Below the pieces are notes generated by a model. That model worked only from the letters and a program-made list of their open reading frames with translations, had not been told where the DNA came from and did not search any database. A stretch of DNA of 64,000 nt from Pleurodeles waltl (taxonomy: Eukaryota; Chordata; Amphibia; Caudata; Salamandridae). Location: the NCBI RefSeq assembly GCF_031143425.1, contig NC_090448.1, positions 528,506,313 through 528,570,312 on the forward strand, read 5' to 3'. The stretch's first letter is position 1, and the number at the start of each line of letters is the position of its first letter. Made by a program: the position numbers and the translations under genes. Of this stretch, positions 9,226 through 20,720 are shown piece after piece.

Positions 9226-11156
9226 ACTAGACACCAGGGATTTTTTTTTTTTTATATGTAATTGACAGAAGGGAGCGACCCCTTGGGCAAGGGTCGCTCC
9301 CAGGGGGTCATTTTTTTTAAGGCCTTTTCTGCCCCCCCTGGGGGCAGATCGGCCTAATAATAGGCCGATCTGCCCCCATGGGGGGCAGAAACCTCTAGAC
9401 ACCAGGGATACTTTTGTTTTTTTTGTTTTTTGATTTGTTTTCTTTTGTGTTTTAGGTGTGGGATGCGACCCCTTAGGCAAGGGTCGCTCCCATAGGGGGG
9501 AAATTATATTTAGGCCATTTCTGCCCCCTTTGGGGGCAGATTGGCTTATTTTTATGAGGCCAAAGAAACCACTAGACACCAGGGAGTTTTTTTTGTTTGT
9601 TTGTTTTTCACGTAAGGGGAGCGACCCCTTAGGCAAGGGTCGTTCCCATGGGGGGCAAATTTATTTTAGGCCATTTCTGCCCCCCATGGGGGGCAGATCA
9701 GCCTATTTTTATTAGGCCGATCTGCCCCCACGGGGGGCAGAAACCACTAGGCACCAGGGATTTTTGTTGTTGTTGTGTTTTACCGATGGGGAGCGTCCCC
9801 TTAGGCAAGGGTCGCTCCCCTGGAGGGGCAAATTGTATTTAGGCCATTTCTGCCCGCTTTGGGGGCAGATCGGCCGATTTTAGGTCAATCTGCCCCCAAG
9901 GGGGGCAGAAACCACTAGGCACCAGGGATCTTTTTTTTGCGCCGTCACGCAAGGGGAGCGACCTTGTAGGCAAGGGTCGCTCCCCGGGGGGCGGGGGGTG
10001 AGGGGGGCAAATTTATTTTAGGCCATTTCTGCCCCCCCTGGGGGCAGATCGGCCTATTAGTATTAGGCCGATCTGCCCACAGGGGGGGCAGAAACCTCTA
10101 GGCGCCTGGGCAAATAGTTTTTTGTGTTTTTTTTTTTTGTTTGTTTGTTTTTTTAGAGATGGGGAGCGACGCATTAGGCAAGGGTCGCTCCCCTGGGGGG
10201 CAAATTGTATTTAGACCATTTCTGCCCCCCTTGGGGGCAGATTGGCCGATTGTAGGTCAATCTGCCCCCAAGGGGGGCAGAAACCACTAGGCACCAGGGA
10301 TCTTTTTTTTGCGCCGTCACGCAAGGGGAGCGACCTTGCAGGCAAGGGTCGCTCCCGGGGGGGGGGGGGTAAATTTATTTTAGGCCATTTCTGCCCCCCT
10401 GGGGGCAGATCGGCCTATTGGTATTAGGCCGATCTGCCCCCGGGGGGGGCAGAAACCTTTAGGCGCCAGGGCAATTTTTTTTTTGTGTGGTTTTTTTTTT
10501 TTTTTGTTTGTTTTTTTAGAGATGGGGAGCGACGCATTAGGCAAGGGTCGCTCCCCTGGGGGGCAAATTGTATTTAGACCATTTCTGCCCCCCTTGGGGG
10601 CAGATTGGCCGATTGTAGGTCAATCTTCCCCCAAGGGGGGCAGAAACCACTAGGCACGAGGGATCTTTTTTTTGCGCCGTCACGCAAGGGGAGCAACCTT
10701 GCAGGCAAGGGTCGCTCCCCGGGGGGGGGGGGGCAAATTTATTTTAGGCCATTTCTGCCCCCCTGGGGGCAGATCGGCCTATTGGTATTAGGCCGATCTG
10801 CCCCCGGGGGGGCAGAAACCTTTAGGCGCCAGGGCAATTTTTTTTTTGTGTGGTTTTTTTTTTTTTGTTTTTTTTTTTTTTAGAGATGGGGAGCGACGCT
10901 TTAGGCAAGGGTCGCTCCCCTGGGGGGCAAATTGTATTTAGACCATTTCTGCCCCCCTTGGGGGCAGATTGGCCGATTGTAGGTCAATCTGCCCCCAAGG
11001 GGGGCAGAAACCACTAGGCACCGGGGTTTTTTTTTTTTTGCACCAATGTCACTCAGGGGGAGCGACCCCATAGGCAAGGGTCGCTCCCGGGGGGGGGGGG
11101 GCAGGGGGGTTGGGGGGTGGGGGACAAATTTATTTTAGGCCATTTCTGCCCCCCCT
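9226..11156. repeat. Tandem array of paired hairpins, ~150-205-bp monomers, ~365-bp dimer
   Basis: About eleven copies of a two-hairpin module. Hairpin 1 is GGGAGCGACC..GGTCGCTCCC. Hairpin 2 is GCCCCC-G/C-rich, enclosing (G)GCCGATCTGCCCCC arms. They are joined by poly-T/poly-G tracts and an ACCACTAGGCACCAGGG-like box. Hairpin 1 recurs every 150-205 bases. In the right half, alternate monomers alternate in sequence, giving a higher-order period of 372 then 363 bases (GCCGTCACGC box at 9941, 10313 and 10676). Short frames on both strands (Pro/Gly/Lys-rich) come from the repeat and are not genes. Confidence 0.85.
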
Positions 11157-11160
11157 GGGC

Positions 11161-12822
11161 CCGGCTGAGCTAGAGGCCAAAATCCACAGGTAGGCACTGT
11201 TTTCTATGAAAAAATTTGATGTGTCCACGTTGTGTTTTGGGCCATTTCCTGTTGCGGGCGCTAGGCCTACCCACACCAGTGAGGTATCATTTTTATCGGG
11301 AGACTTGGGGGAACGCTAGGTGGAAGGAAATTTGTGGCTCCTCTCAGATTCCAGAACTTTCTGTCACTGAAATGTGAGGAAAACATGTTTTTTTAGCCAA
11401 ATTTTGAGGTTTGCAAAGGATTCTGGGTAACAGAACCTGGTCAGAGCCCCACAATTCACCCCATCTTGGATTCCCCTGGGTTTCTAGTTTTCAAAAATGC
11501 GCTGGTTTGCTAGGTTTCCCCAGGTGCCGGCTGAGCTAGAGGCCAAAATCCACAGGTAGGCCCTGTTTTCTATGAAAAAATGTGATGTGTCCAGGTTGTG
11601 TTTTGGGCCATTTCCTGTCGCGGGCGCTAGGCCTACCCACACAAGTGAGGTATCATTTTTATGGGGAGACTTGGGGGAACGCTGGGTGGAAGGAAATTTG
11701 TGGCTCCTCTCAGATTCCAGAACTTTCTGTCACCAAAATGTGAGGAAAATGTGTTTTTTTAGCCAAAAGTTGAGGTTTGCAAAGGATTCTGGGTAACAGA
11801 ACCTGGTCCGATCCCCACAAGTCACCCCATCTTGGATTCCCCTAGGTCTCTAGTTTTCAAAAATGCACAGGTTTGGTAAGTTTCCCTAGGTGCCGGCTGA
11901 GCTAGAGGCCAAAATCTACAAGTAGGCACTTTGCAAAAAACAGCTCTGTTTTCTGTGATGTGTCCACGTTGTGTTTTGGGGCATATCCTGTCGCGGGCGC
12001 TGGGCCTAACCACACAAGTGAGGTACCATTTTTATCGGGAGACTTGGGGGAACGCTGGGTAGAAGGAAATTTGTGGCTCCTCTCAGATTCCAGAACTTTC
12101 TGACACAGAAATGTGAGGAACATGTGTTTTTTTAGCCAAATTTTGAGGTTTGCAAAGGATTCTGGGTAACAGAACCTGGTCCGAGCCCCGCAAGTCACCC
12201 CTCCTTGGATTCCCCTAGGTCTCTAGTTTTCAGAAATGCACAGGTTTGGTAGGTTTCCCTAGGTGCCGGCTGAGCTAGAGGCCAAAATCTACAGGTAGGC
12301 ACTTTGCAAAAAACACCTCTGTTGTCTTCCAAAAATTTGGATGTGTCCACGTTGCGCTTTGGGGCGTTTCCTGTCGCGGGCGCTAGGCCTACCCACACAA
12401 GTGAGGTATAATTTTTATCGGGAGACTTGGGGGAACGCTGGGTGAAAGGAAATTTTTGGCTCCTCTCAGATTCCAGAACTTTCTGCCACAGAAATGTGAG
12501 GAACATGTGTTTTTTTAGCCAAATTTTGAGGTTTGCACAGGATTCTGGGTAACAGAACCTGGTCCGAGCCCCGCAAGTCACCCCTCCTTGGATTCCCCTA
12601 GGTCTCTAGTTTTCAGAAATGCACAGGTTTGGTAGGTTTCCCTAGGTGCCGGCTGAGCTAGAGGCCAAAATCTACAGGTAGGCACTTCGCAAAAAACACC
12701 TCTGTTTTCTTCCAAAAATTTGGATGTGTCCACGTTGCGCTTTGGGGCGTTTCCTGTCGCGGGCGCTAGGCCTACCCACACAAGTGAGGTATCATTTTTA
12801 TCGGGAGACTTGGGGGAACATA
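11161..12822. repeat. Tandem array, 366-383-bp unit, about 4.5 copies
   Basis: Units begin CCGGCTGAGCTAGAGGCC at 11161, 11527, 11893, 12266 and 12649, so periods are 366, 366, 373 and 383. Each contains the boxes CCTACCCACACAAGTGAGG, GGGAGACTTGGGGGAACGCT and GATTCTGGGTAACAGAACCT. The fifth copy stops inside the GAGACTTGGGGGAACA box near 12822, where unique sequence starts. Minus-strand frames of 60-130 codons repeat with the unit and are not supported as genes. The sharp switch from the hairpin array (GC-rich, G runs) to this array occurs at 11156-11161. Confidence 0.9.
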
Positions 12823-13888
12823 GATTAGCAAAACAAGTGTTATTGCCCCTTGTCTTTCTCTACATTTTTTCCTTACAAATATAGGAGAGTGTGTAAAAAA
12901 GACATCTATTTGAGAAAAGCCCTGAAATTCACATGCTTGTATGGTCACCCCGGAATTCAGAGATGTGCAAATAACCACTGCTCCTCAACACCTTATCTTG
13001 TGCCCTTTTTGGAAATACAAAGGTTTTCTTGATAGCAATTTTTTACTCTTTATATTTCAGCAAATGAATTGCTGTATACCCGGTATAGAATGAAAACGCA
13101 CGTCAGGGTGCAGCTCATTTATTGGCTCTGGGTTCCTCAGGTTCTTGATGAACCTACAAGCCCTATATATCCCCGCAACCAGAGGAGTCCAGCAGACGTA
13201 ACGGTATATTGCTTTCGATAATCTGACATTGCAGGGAAAAGTTACAGAGTAAAACGTAGAGAAACATTTATGTTTTTTTCACCTAAATTTCAATATTTTT
13301 CTTTTTCAGTTGTTATTTTCTGTAGGAAACCCTTGTAGGATCTACACAAATGACCCCTTGCTGAATTCAGAATTTTGTCTACATTTCAGAAATGTTTAGG
13401 TTTCTGGGATCCAGCATTGGTTTCATGCCCATTTCTTTCACTGACTGGAAGGAGGCTGAAAGCACAAAAAATTGCAAAAATGGGGTATGTCCCAAAAAAA
13501 TGCCAAAATTGTGTTGAAAAATTGGGTTTTCTGATTCAAGTCTGCCTGTTCCTGAAAGCTGGGAAGCTGCTGAGTTTAGCACCGCAAACCCTTTGTTGAT
13601 GCCATTTTCAGGGGAAAAACCACAAGCCTTCTTCTGCAGCCACTTTTTCCAATTTTTTTGAAAAAAACAAAATTTTCCCGGTATTTTGGCAAATTTCTTG
13701 GCCTCTTTCAGGGGAACCCACAAAGTCTGGGTACCTCCAGAATCCCTAGGATGTTGGAAAAAAAGGACGCAAATTTGGCTTGGTTAGCTTATGTGGACAA
13801 AAAGTTATGCGGGCCTAAGCGCGAACTGCCCCAAATAGGCAAAAAAAGGCCTGGCACAGGAGGGGGAAAAGGCCTGGCAGCGAAGGGG
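12823..13888. other. Right, non-repetitive arm of the TTAA element
   Basis: Single-copy within the window. No motif-bearing frame: the 111-121-codon frames on either strand near 13379-14154 cross element borders and show nothing recognisable. It ends with the inverted terminal sequence next to TTAA at 13889. Confidence 0.5.
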
Positions 13889-13892
13889 TTAA

Positions 13893-13996
13893 AGGCCCTT
13901 TCCCTTGTTAAATGCCCTCGCCTTCGGCTCGGGCATTTAACTCGGGAGCGGGCCTTTAATAGCCGGTAGAGCCCGCTACGGCGGGTTCTAAGGCTA
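13893..13996. repeat. Right half of the split palindromic repeat
   Basis: Contains a self-complementary turn (GTTAAATGCCC../GGGCATTTAAC with GCCTTCGGC between) and the arm complementary to 8764-8800, ending TTCTAAGGCTA at 13996. Confidence 0.75.
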
Positions 13997-14656
13997 TAGT
14001 GGGAAACTGGATCTTTCAGTGTCTGACCAAATTGTAGTGCCATGAGTGTAAAAATGTATACCTCAGAAATGTGATTGGCACATGGAAAATTCCTGCATTG
14101 ATATTCTCTCATGTTTTGTATGAAAGTTTCCCATTTAGGGCTGTCTCCCCACATTTCCAGAACTTGCTTGTTTTTGCTTGAATACCTATTTTGATGAGAC
14201 TTGCCAATATCAAAATCTTGTTTAGACTTTTTAATTAACGTGGTGCCCTAGAGATGCTTATTCATATGATGCGCTCTACGAATGTCATCTAGTCTTTTAT
14301 TCTACAGGATGTCCATACTAACTCTTTTTCATCACGATCTAGCTGTTTGGCGAACTTTAAAAAGTGATCCCAATTGGTACAAAAATACAACATAGTTAGA
14401 GTACCTTGCCTATTTGCAGTCTCAATTCTTCATGTTTTTTTTATATGTATTTCTCAATAATACTGGTATGGAAATTAGAATATGCTCCTCTTTCTGAACT
14501 CTTTATTTTTTTACTTCCTAATGTTGGTTAGTATATGAATTCATTGGAGTTGTCGATCCGTTTCACTCATACACTTGTACACGTCGACCAATCTTTTATC
14601 AATATTAGATATTTATGTGTGTTGTGTGTCATAAATATTTGTTTTGTACATAACAG
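13997..14656. other. Intron sequence without recognised features
   Basis: AT-rich intron; nothing supportable. The acceptor TTGTTTTGTACATAACAG closes it at 14656. Confidence 0.4.
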
Positions 14657-14755
14657 AGCAAGAGACAATTTCATTCCGCATAAAAGGTGAGAAAGATACC
14701 CATTGCATGGACCAGCCAAACACTAAAAGAAGAGAAAACTTCAGCAGTGATACTG
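14657..14755 (+). CDS. Zinc-finger gene, A-type exon 3 (99 bp, phase 1-1)
   Basis: Acceptor AACAG at 14652-14656 and donor ACTGGTGAGT. Open for 33 codons in phase 1: ..ETISFRIKGEKDTHCMDQ.. then ..KRRENFSSDTG. The S/T-F-R-[IV] start, central Asp/Gln, RRE(N) and terminal S-x-TG match the exons at 3944 and 24849, with a slightly shorter N-terminal part. It sits between B-type exons, so the visible exon order is A-A-B-A-A-B-finger exon. Confidence 0.7.
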
Positions 14756-15330
14756 GTGAGTATTTAGCGTGTCGCTTTAGAGTGCGCAGCTATATGGAAT
14801 CAGAGTAGATTATTTAGAAGACCAAACTCTTCACCTCTTCGGAAGTATAGCGTTCAGGCCCTCTTATATAATTAAAATAGTTTATTTCCCTTCAACAAGT
14901 ACATGCTCCCTGTTTCTGGAAACCTTCTCCACTGCTGTGAGTTTTTAAAATACATTCTGTTTGAGGAGCGGAAGCCTGTTCATAAAACTGAAGATAGCCT
15001 AAGTAAGAAACACGTGTCTAAAGAATCTAAAAATAAGATAGAAAACAACTTTTGCCTGGTGAATGTGGAAAGATTAACAATGAGAATCAAAATACTGCTT
15101 TTTAATGTATAGCCTATTTTTTATTGACACCATGATTCGTTTTTCTTGTTCCTCATTAATTGATGACCCGCAGGCACTTTGTTTAAAATGTAGGTGCAGT
15201 ATTGGTGAATGAGACCAGGACATCTGCTAACACGTCACATGCTTTGGTGAGGGAGGTAGTGGCCATATTGTATTTAGCATATTCTTATATTTCTAGGGTC
15301 CTGCGGGTAAAATAACCTGGGGATTTCCTT
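14756..15330. other. Intron sequence without recognised features
   Basis: No supportable feature. A 69-codon plus-strand frame (14903-15112) reads through with no motif and no splice site in a consistent phase. Confidence 0.35.
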
Positions 15331-17160
15331 ATTTTTTTAAATATATTTTATTGATATTTTGAGCAAAACTTACTGACAACCATTACAGCTTAGGTCTTCT
15401 GAAGACTCCACAACCACCACCCGATATTTTCTCTGATGTCTTTGTTTCTTCCCGTACAATACATTAAAGACCTAGGGGATACACATCTCAACAGCATAAC
15501 GGTCCAAATCATGTCATCTATTCATTGTGCAGCCCAGTGGCCTCTCCGCTCCCATGCTCCCCTTTGTCCCCAAAACCATAAAATTGCCGCCACCACTTTC
15601 ACATCTTTAGGAAATTACTGGGACAGCCTCAACTTTTGTTGGTTATGTTTTTTAGCCTCCATATCAATGTCTAGGCCTGCACACCATTCACCTGTTGGCC
15701 ACATGGCATGTGCAGCCCATTTTCGATCCAGGAGTCTTTTGACTACGAAACATAAGCTTGAGCTGGGGTAGGTCATTGTTATTCGGTAACCACAGAATTA
15801 TAAATTTAGGCAGTGGTGTGGACCTATTCATCATGATTCACCTAAGCTCTGACATTAGTGTCAGTATTCCTGCACCTTGCAACAGTCACATACTGCATGT
15901 ATAAATGTGGCCTCTTTAGTCTCACATCTCCAATAGGGAGGTGTTGGAGCCATCCCCTTTTTGTACAATATACTTCTAATATAATAAACTCTGTGTGGGT
16001 ATTTTAACTAAATGAAATGATCATCATCATCTCCTGTGGTGCATCAAAGCTGCCTCCTAGTACTCATTCTCCATTGTCCTTACATTTGCCTCTCGTTAAT
16101 TCATCAGACTTTGCAACCTGTCTGGCATGTTATTACTGAGCGTTCAATAGGTTGCAATGCAGCTCCACCTCCCCAATAAACAGTGTCCAAGTGGAGCATA
16201 TTCCGTGATTCCTGCCCACTTCAGGGCTTCCACTTGGAATTCATGTCTCAACTCTTGTATTTGTGCATCTGCCCTGATGCAAATTAAATTCCACTTGAAG
16301 ACTACTAACAGATCTCATGGAAACTCCATCCATCAGGTCTCCCAGCTTAGTGATCTCTGTGCATCACATGGTTTAAACCACACTGTTTACGAGTATGTTG
16401 CCGGAATCTTCACCTCTACATTCAAAAGAGAGACTGTTTGGTATGATACACATTCATCTGCATGCCTCCCTCTTTATGTATCGGCACGATGATTGCTTGG
16501 GTTAGATCTGGTGTCAGAGAACCTGTATCTCTTGCCTCATTAAACAAGTATTGTAAATTGGTACCCAGCAGAGTCGAGAATCTCTTAAAAGCTCCACTAG
16601 AGCCCATTAGAGCAAGTGACTTCCAGGTTTTTATGTGCTTTACAACCTCTATCACCCCTTCTACAGATGCCTTTCCGTCCAAATCCTGTCTATCATCTCC
16701 CTCAAATGTGGGCAATCCGATATTTGCCAAGAACAGTCTAATTTCTTCCCCTCTTTCCAAGCTCACATCCTGGCAAAAACCCTATAGTATCCTGCAAATT
16801 CTTCTGCTATTTCCTTATCTGTCTCTTTCCGTACTCCTGTTTCATTAGCTATATGACCTATCCATCTAGCCGCTGCCTCACATCGACTAAGCCAACACCC
16901 TCCCTGGCTGCCTTATACTTCGTACAAACTATGTCGTGTGGCCAGGTAGTGCAGTCACCGCCCCCCCCCTAGCCATTAGCTCCAACCAGGGTATTTTCAA
17001 AATATGGTTGATCCCTATCTTCACAAAATGTTTGAATCACCTGCTAGAGCTGATTTACTACACTCTCCCTGTACTCAAAGTTATAGCACACATGAATGGC
17101 AATGTGATGCAGGGCTTCCATCCACCCTCTATTGAGCCCTGTAGCATACTATAGCAAGAA
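15330..17160 (-). mobile_element. L1-like LINE fragment, minus strand, decayed
   Basis: On the minus strand, 16766-16480 encodes a block in the style of the L1 ORF2 linker just before the reverse transcriptase: ..IRLFLANIGLPTFEGDD, then a conserved ..LFNEARDTGSLTPDLTQA, then IIVPIHKEGG. After this point the match breaks, so most of the RT is deleted or unreadable. The left edge (15330-15400) reads, on the minus strand, as an A-rich tail with AATAAA-like signals, a plausible 3' end. The rest (15430-16130) is presumed 3' ORF2/UTR remnant by continuity only. Clade is tentative. Confidence 0.5.
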
Positions 17161-20100
17161 TGTCGACCCAGCGGAAGATTACAAAAAAAAACGTAATGGT
17201 GGCAAATGGGTTCTGACAATTTAGTCCTTCAGAGTTTTTCGCTTTTCACTACCTGGTGTTTGGATTTTTACTGTGAGTGGTCTCACAACCCGAGACTTAT
17301 TCATGGTAATTGGACTGAGCCTGCTAACTGCCATTGCCATCTTTTAAGACAAAGTCTCTGCTGCACAGCCAGTGTAAGAGGCACTGGGCTGGTTACACAT
17401 GAACATATGTCCACACTTGTGCAGCTGCACACGTGAGACTTACGCCATGCTCAGCTCGATATCTGTACACAGTTAGCCTTACACAGAAGGGACTCAGCAT
17501 GGACGTAGGATTGGCCTTAAATTAAGGGTGGACATTCATAACATAGGTTTGTAGTGTCTACTCGAAAATCCCTGTTGTTGTCACTGCCTTATAGATGTAG
17601 GCAAAGACTGACTTAAAGTACATTTTCTATGGACTTAAGCATACAGAGTGCAGCAAGGTACCAAACTGTTGAAAAACATGCACACAGAGTTTGAATTTGC
17701 AGTCCTTAATAACCACACCCACATCTTATGGGACTTAACATTAGTTGTAGTTCTCTGGTTCAGCTCATAATCAGATTTCAAACCTTTGTCCCCACTGCTG
17801 GGCCATGTTAATGACTCTGCTTCCCAGATGAGAGATCAAGGGCCTCCACACACATAAGGGCAATTAGCAGTGCTTGATTCAGTTCCTAAGAAAGGAAAGG
17901 GGTGGGGATGAAATCTGCATCTATAAATTAGATTGTCAAACTGCGCTTGGGCTGGGAGAAACCAGGCCCATTGGTACAAAGGAAGAAGCCCAGATCTCTG
18001 ATGCCAATACAGGAAGGGCTGGCCTTTGAAGTTTTGCTGCAAAGGAATCAGGCAGATGTGTCAGCTAGGGACGGATCTGAGCCCTCAGAGGGGCTCTTTA
18101 AAGAGACAGCTTGAAGTCACCATCTTTGATTGTCCCATAATTCTCTGCAGGAGGATTGTGACAGGGGTGAAGGGATGATGTGGCATTCCAGGATTGGCAG
18201 GGGTTCCAGGCTGCTAAAACCTTGCACCCTCACTTAAAAACTCCTGCACACAGAAGAGACAGTTAAGAAGACCTTGTGTTGTATAGCCATTTTAGTGCTG
18301 CTTCTAGGCACGTTATTTTAGCAACTAGGCCTGCCGATTGTGTCCTTTAGCGCAGTTAAATTTTTATTCTGCTCCGTTTTATTATTTCAGCATCGGCCAC
18401 ATTTGTGGTGCTGTTTTATTTTCTTTATCTAGTTGTTCTTTCACCCATGCTAGAAAAGCATTGCGTTTCTAGCAAGACATTCTTTTCACTTTGTGCTTTC
18501 CTCAAGACTGTAGTGAAATAGAGTTGCCAGCAAAGTGTTACACTGCGTCTCCAGCATTCACAGAAACATACACATTTTTACATGGAGACATTTTCTCAGA
18601 ACATTGGCTGTTACATTATAAAAACACTTCTGTGTCTCACACATGTTATAGGAAGCTTCCAGCCAGATGACCACGACTGCATGCTGATTGACTTTGCTAC
18701 AGTTGCTTGCTGAGACTACAGTTCCCTGGCCTACATGGGGATGGTGTCTCTCTAGACAACCGGTTTCTTTGCTCAGGGGGGATGATGTCTTTCCAGGGAG
18801 GAAACCTGAAGGGCGATTAGGACTTATGCTTTGCTCTAACATAGATTAGGTAGGAACCACATATATTACGCATAGTGACAGTATGGTGGGACTTTTATTG
18901 TGTTTCACTCTCTTTGTCACCATTTTGCTACTAGCGTGTTTTATCATCCTAATTATTGCAATTCATGCCATTTTTTGTAAAATGCAGCTGATTCAGTAAA
19001 CCTTATTGAACCATTCTCTGCCTCTGTTGTCTTCACATGTGTGAGACTAATCTAACTGAGTGAAAGGGATGAGATCTGAAACATCACGATTTCCCTGAGA
19101 AGTCGATCTTGTCATGCGCCCGGTTGCCACAATCACCCCTTCTCTTGGGAAAAGATGAGGCTCTGCTAGTTAGCTGGAAAACTGGACCAGGCCAACAGTT
19201 GTCACATGGTGTGGAATTGGACTCTGTTCCCCACAATTCAGGTGATTCTGCTGCCCTAATCCAGCAGTTTCATTAGGCTAATGAGCCTAGGCAACACTTG
19301 CATCCAGGAACAATGATGGTGAAAGGGATGCCCAGCTGGAAACAGAAGCCACCTAATGCCCTACAAGGAAAAACTAATGATATTGACTCCAGCTGACCTC
19401 CACAACTAGGATTCTCATCATGGTCACTAGCACATGTCACCTAAGTGCCATTTGGGGAAAAGGAGCTGCTGGGGGACTTTGGATATTTCCCCTAGGACTT
19501 GAGTGGACTGTCCTTTGACTCCGTTCCTGACACACTGGTGTCTTGCAAGGCAGACATATGGCAGTGAGGCCTGGGAAGTGCAGCGGCAGGGAGTGCGGTC
19601 TCCTTGCAGACTGTGGAAGATGCCCCCCCAGCAGAATAGAGACAGAGGAGTGCTGGCAGAACAAGGGTCTCTCAGAGAGCAAGTGCCCTTTAGAGGTAAG
19701 GAGGCAGAGAGCTGGCCACCCGGAGCAAAATGAGCCCACTATGAAGAAAATCGGTCCAACTAGGCCAGAGATATGCCCACTTCAAGATTTGCCTTTAAAA
19801 AAAAAATCAAAAAAAAAAATCAACAATAAGGAGCCGTGTGCATTGCACTCTGGCGATATTCCTTCATGTACCCCCTGGTTGGACCATAGCCTGGGGGTCG
19901 GCGCACTGATACCTCATTTATTATATGGGAAGTGGGGCATGCATTGGGCACCCCCTTCCCCAAGCCCAGTTTCAACCTTGAGGGGAACCCCCCATTTCCC
20001 AAGTGCTGGCCAGTCATGGCGTGTCTCAGGAATTCCATTCCTTAGAATCCAGAAGGAGAGACCAGCAGGTCAGGCGTGTTTCTGCCACCCCGCCTGAATC

Positions 20101-20570
20101 TGGGAGTGCAATCTGGCCGTTTGACTACACTCCTCACAGATGGGAGATTCACCAGTGCCTCCACCTCAGGGAAGCTGATAAGACTGTTCATGCCCAGCGT
20201 GACCACAGAGAGAGATGTACCATCCCCAGAGGATGGGGGCGCAGGCAGGAGCCTTGGTGCTTCCCTCGCAGCTTCCAGCTACTCTTGGCTACCTCAGGTG
20301 GGAAAAGGACACCCCACAGAACTAAAAGAAACGTGTTGCAGGGCTGCAGAAGCTTCAGCAAAGTGGGCAAACCTGTTCATCTAGTGTGTGGTGCATCAAC
20401 ATCCAACAGAGCCTAAATTAATGTAATTACCTCACATTTCTGAAAGGTAAAGTTTGGGGATCAATATAAAATCTACCACATAGTTTCCACATACATTACA
20501 GTAAAAATTGTACAACACCTCAGGTTGGGCCTATCATACTGTAAAGGAACGAACAAAAGTGGTCTTCCCA
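17161..20570. other. Intron sequence, unassigned
   Basis: A long stretch without recognisable genes or element ends. It includes an A-rich segment at 19797-19832 and GC-richer sequence at 19440-20400, where frames of up to 184 codons are open on the plus strand and 100 on the minus. None has a family motif or consistent splice phase with the zinc-finger gene. An old, unrecognised repeat is likely but not shown. Confidence 0.35.
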
Positions 20571-20574
20571 CGGT

Positions 20575-20720
20575 CACAGTGTTGGTCCGTTTTTGTCACA
20601 TGCAATAGGTTCACCCACTCTTGTGAGGTATCATTTTCATGAGGAAAAGTGTTCAAATATTAGATGTTTATACTTATTAGATCAGCTGTGTTTTCATGAC
20701 TTTTTCTGTCACAAATTGCA
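20575..20720. repeat. Diverged relative of the 366-bp unit
   Basis: The segment GGTTCACCCACTCTTGTGAG, then GTATCATTTTCATGAGGA, then TTTTCTGTCAC lines up, in the same order and orientation, with the boxes CCTACCCACACAAGTGAGG, GTATCATTTTTATCGGGAG and ACTTTCTGTCAC of the array at 11161-12822. Single copy, clearly diverged. Confidence 0.4.

Larger units (their letters stand above)
8801..13892. mobile_element. piggyBac-like non-autonomous element (5.08 kb) with TTAA target sites
   Basis: TTAA stands at both ends (8801-8804 and 13889-13892). The inner ends are imperfect inverted repeats: CCCCTTCCCCGCCAGG on the left, and CCTGGCAGCGAAGGGG on the right, whose complement reads CCCCTTCGCTGCCAGG. TTAA plus CCC(C/T)TT..TGCCA-type ends is the signature of piggyBac transposons; vertebrate Uribo-like ends also have the GACGTA../GGCAG inner repeat seen at 8820-8881 (family knowledge, recalled not searched). 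No transposase frame survives. Cargo, left to right: hairpin chain (to 9224), hairpin tandem array (9226-11156), a 366-383-bp array (11161-12822), and a unique part to 13888. Inserted into an older palindromic repeat. Confidence 0.7.

Noticed and set aside
9136..12781. Several 60-166-codon frames on both strands in the two arrays
   Set aside because: They recur with the repeat period and differ by frameshift between copies; no start or splice context and no motif.
8801..13892. Reading the TTAA element as a Helitron or foldback element
   Set aside because: It has inverted ends with CCC at both sides and duplicated TTAA, which Helitrons lack; foldbacks would need long terminal palindromes belonging to the element, whereas the long palindrome here belongs to the host repeat.
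13379..14154. Frames of 103-121 codons near the right end of the TTAA element
   Set aside because: They cross the element border and the palindromic host repeat, so they cannot be one ancestral gene; no motif.
19437..20416. Frames of 100-184 codons on both strands
   Set aside because: GC-richer sequence with no recognisable domain, no splice sites in the gene's phase-1 pattern, and mutual overlap of frames.
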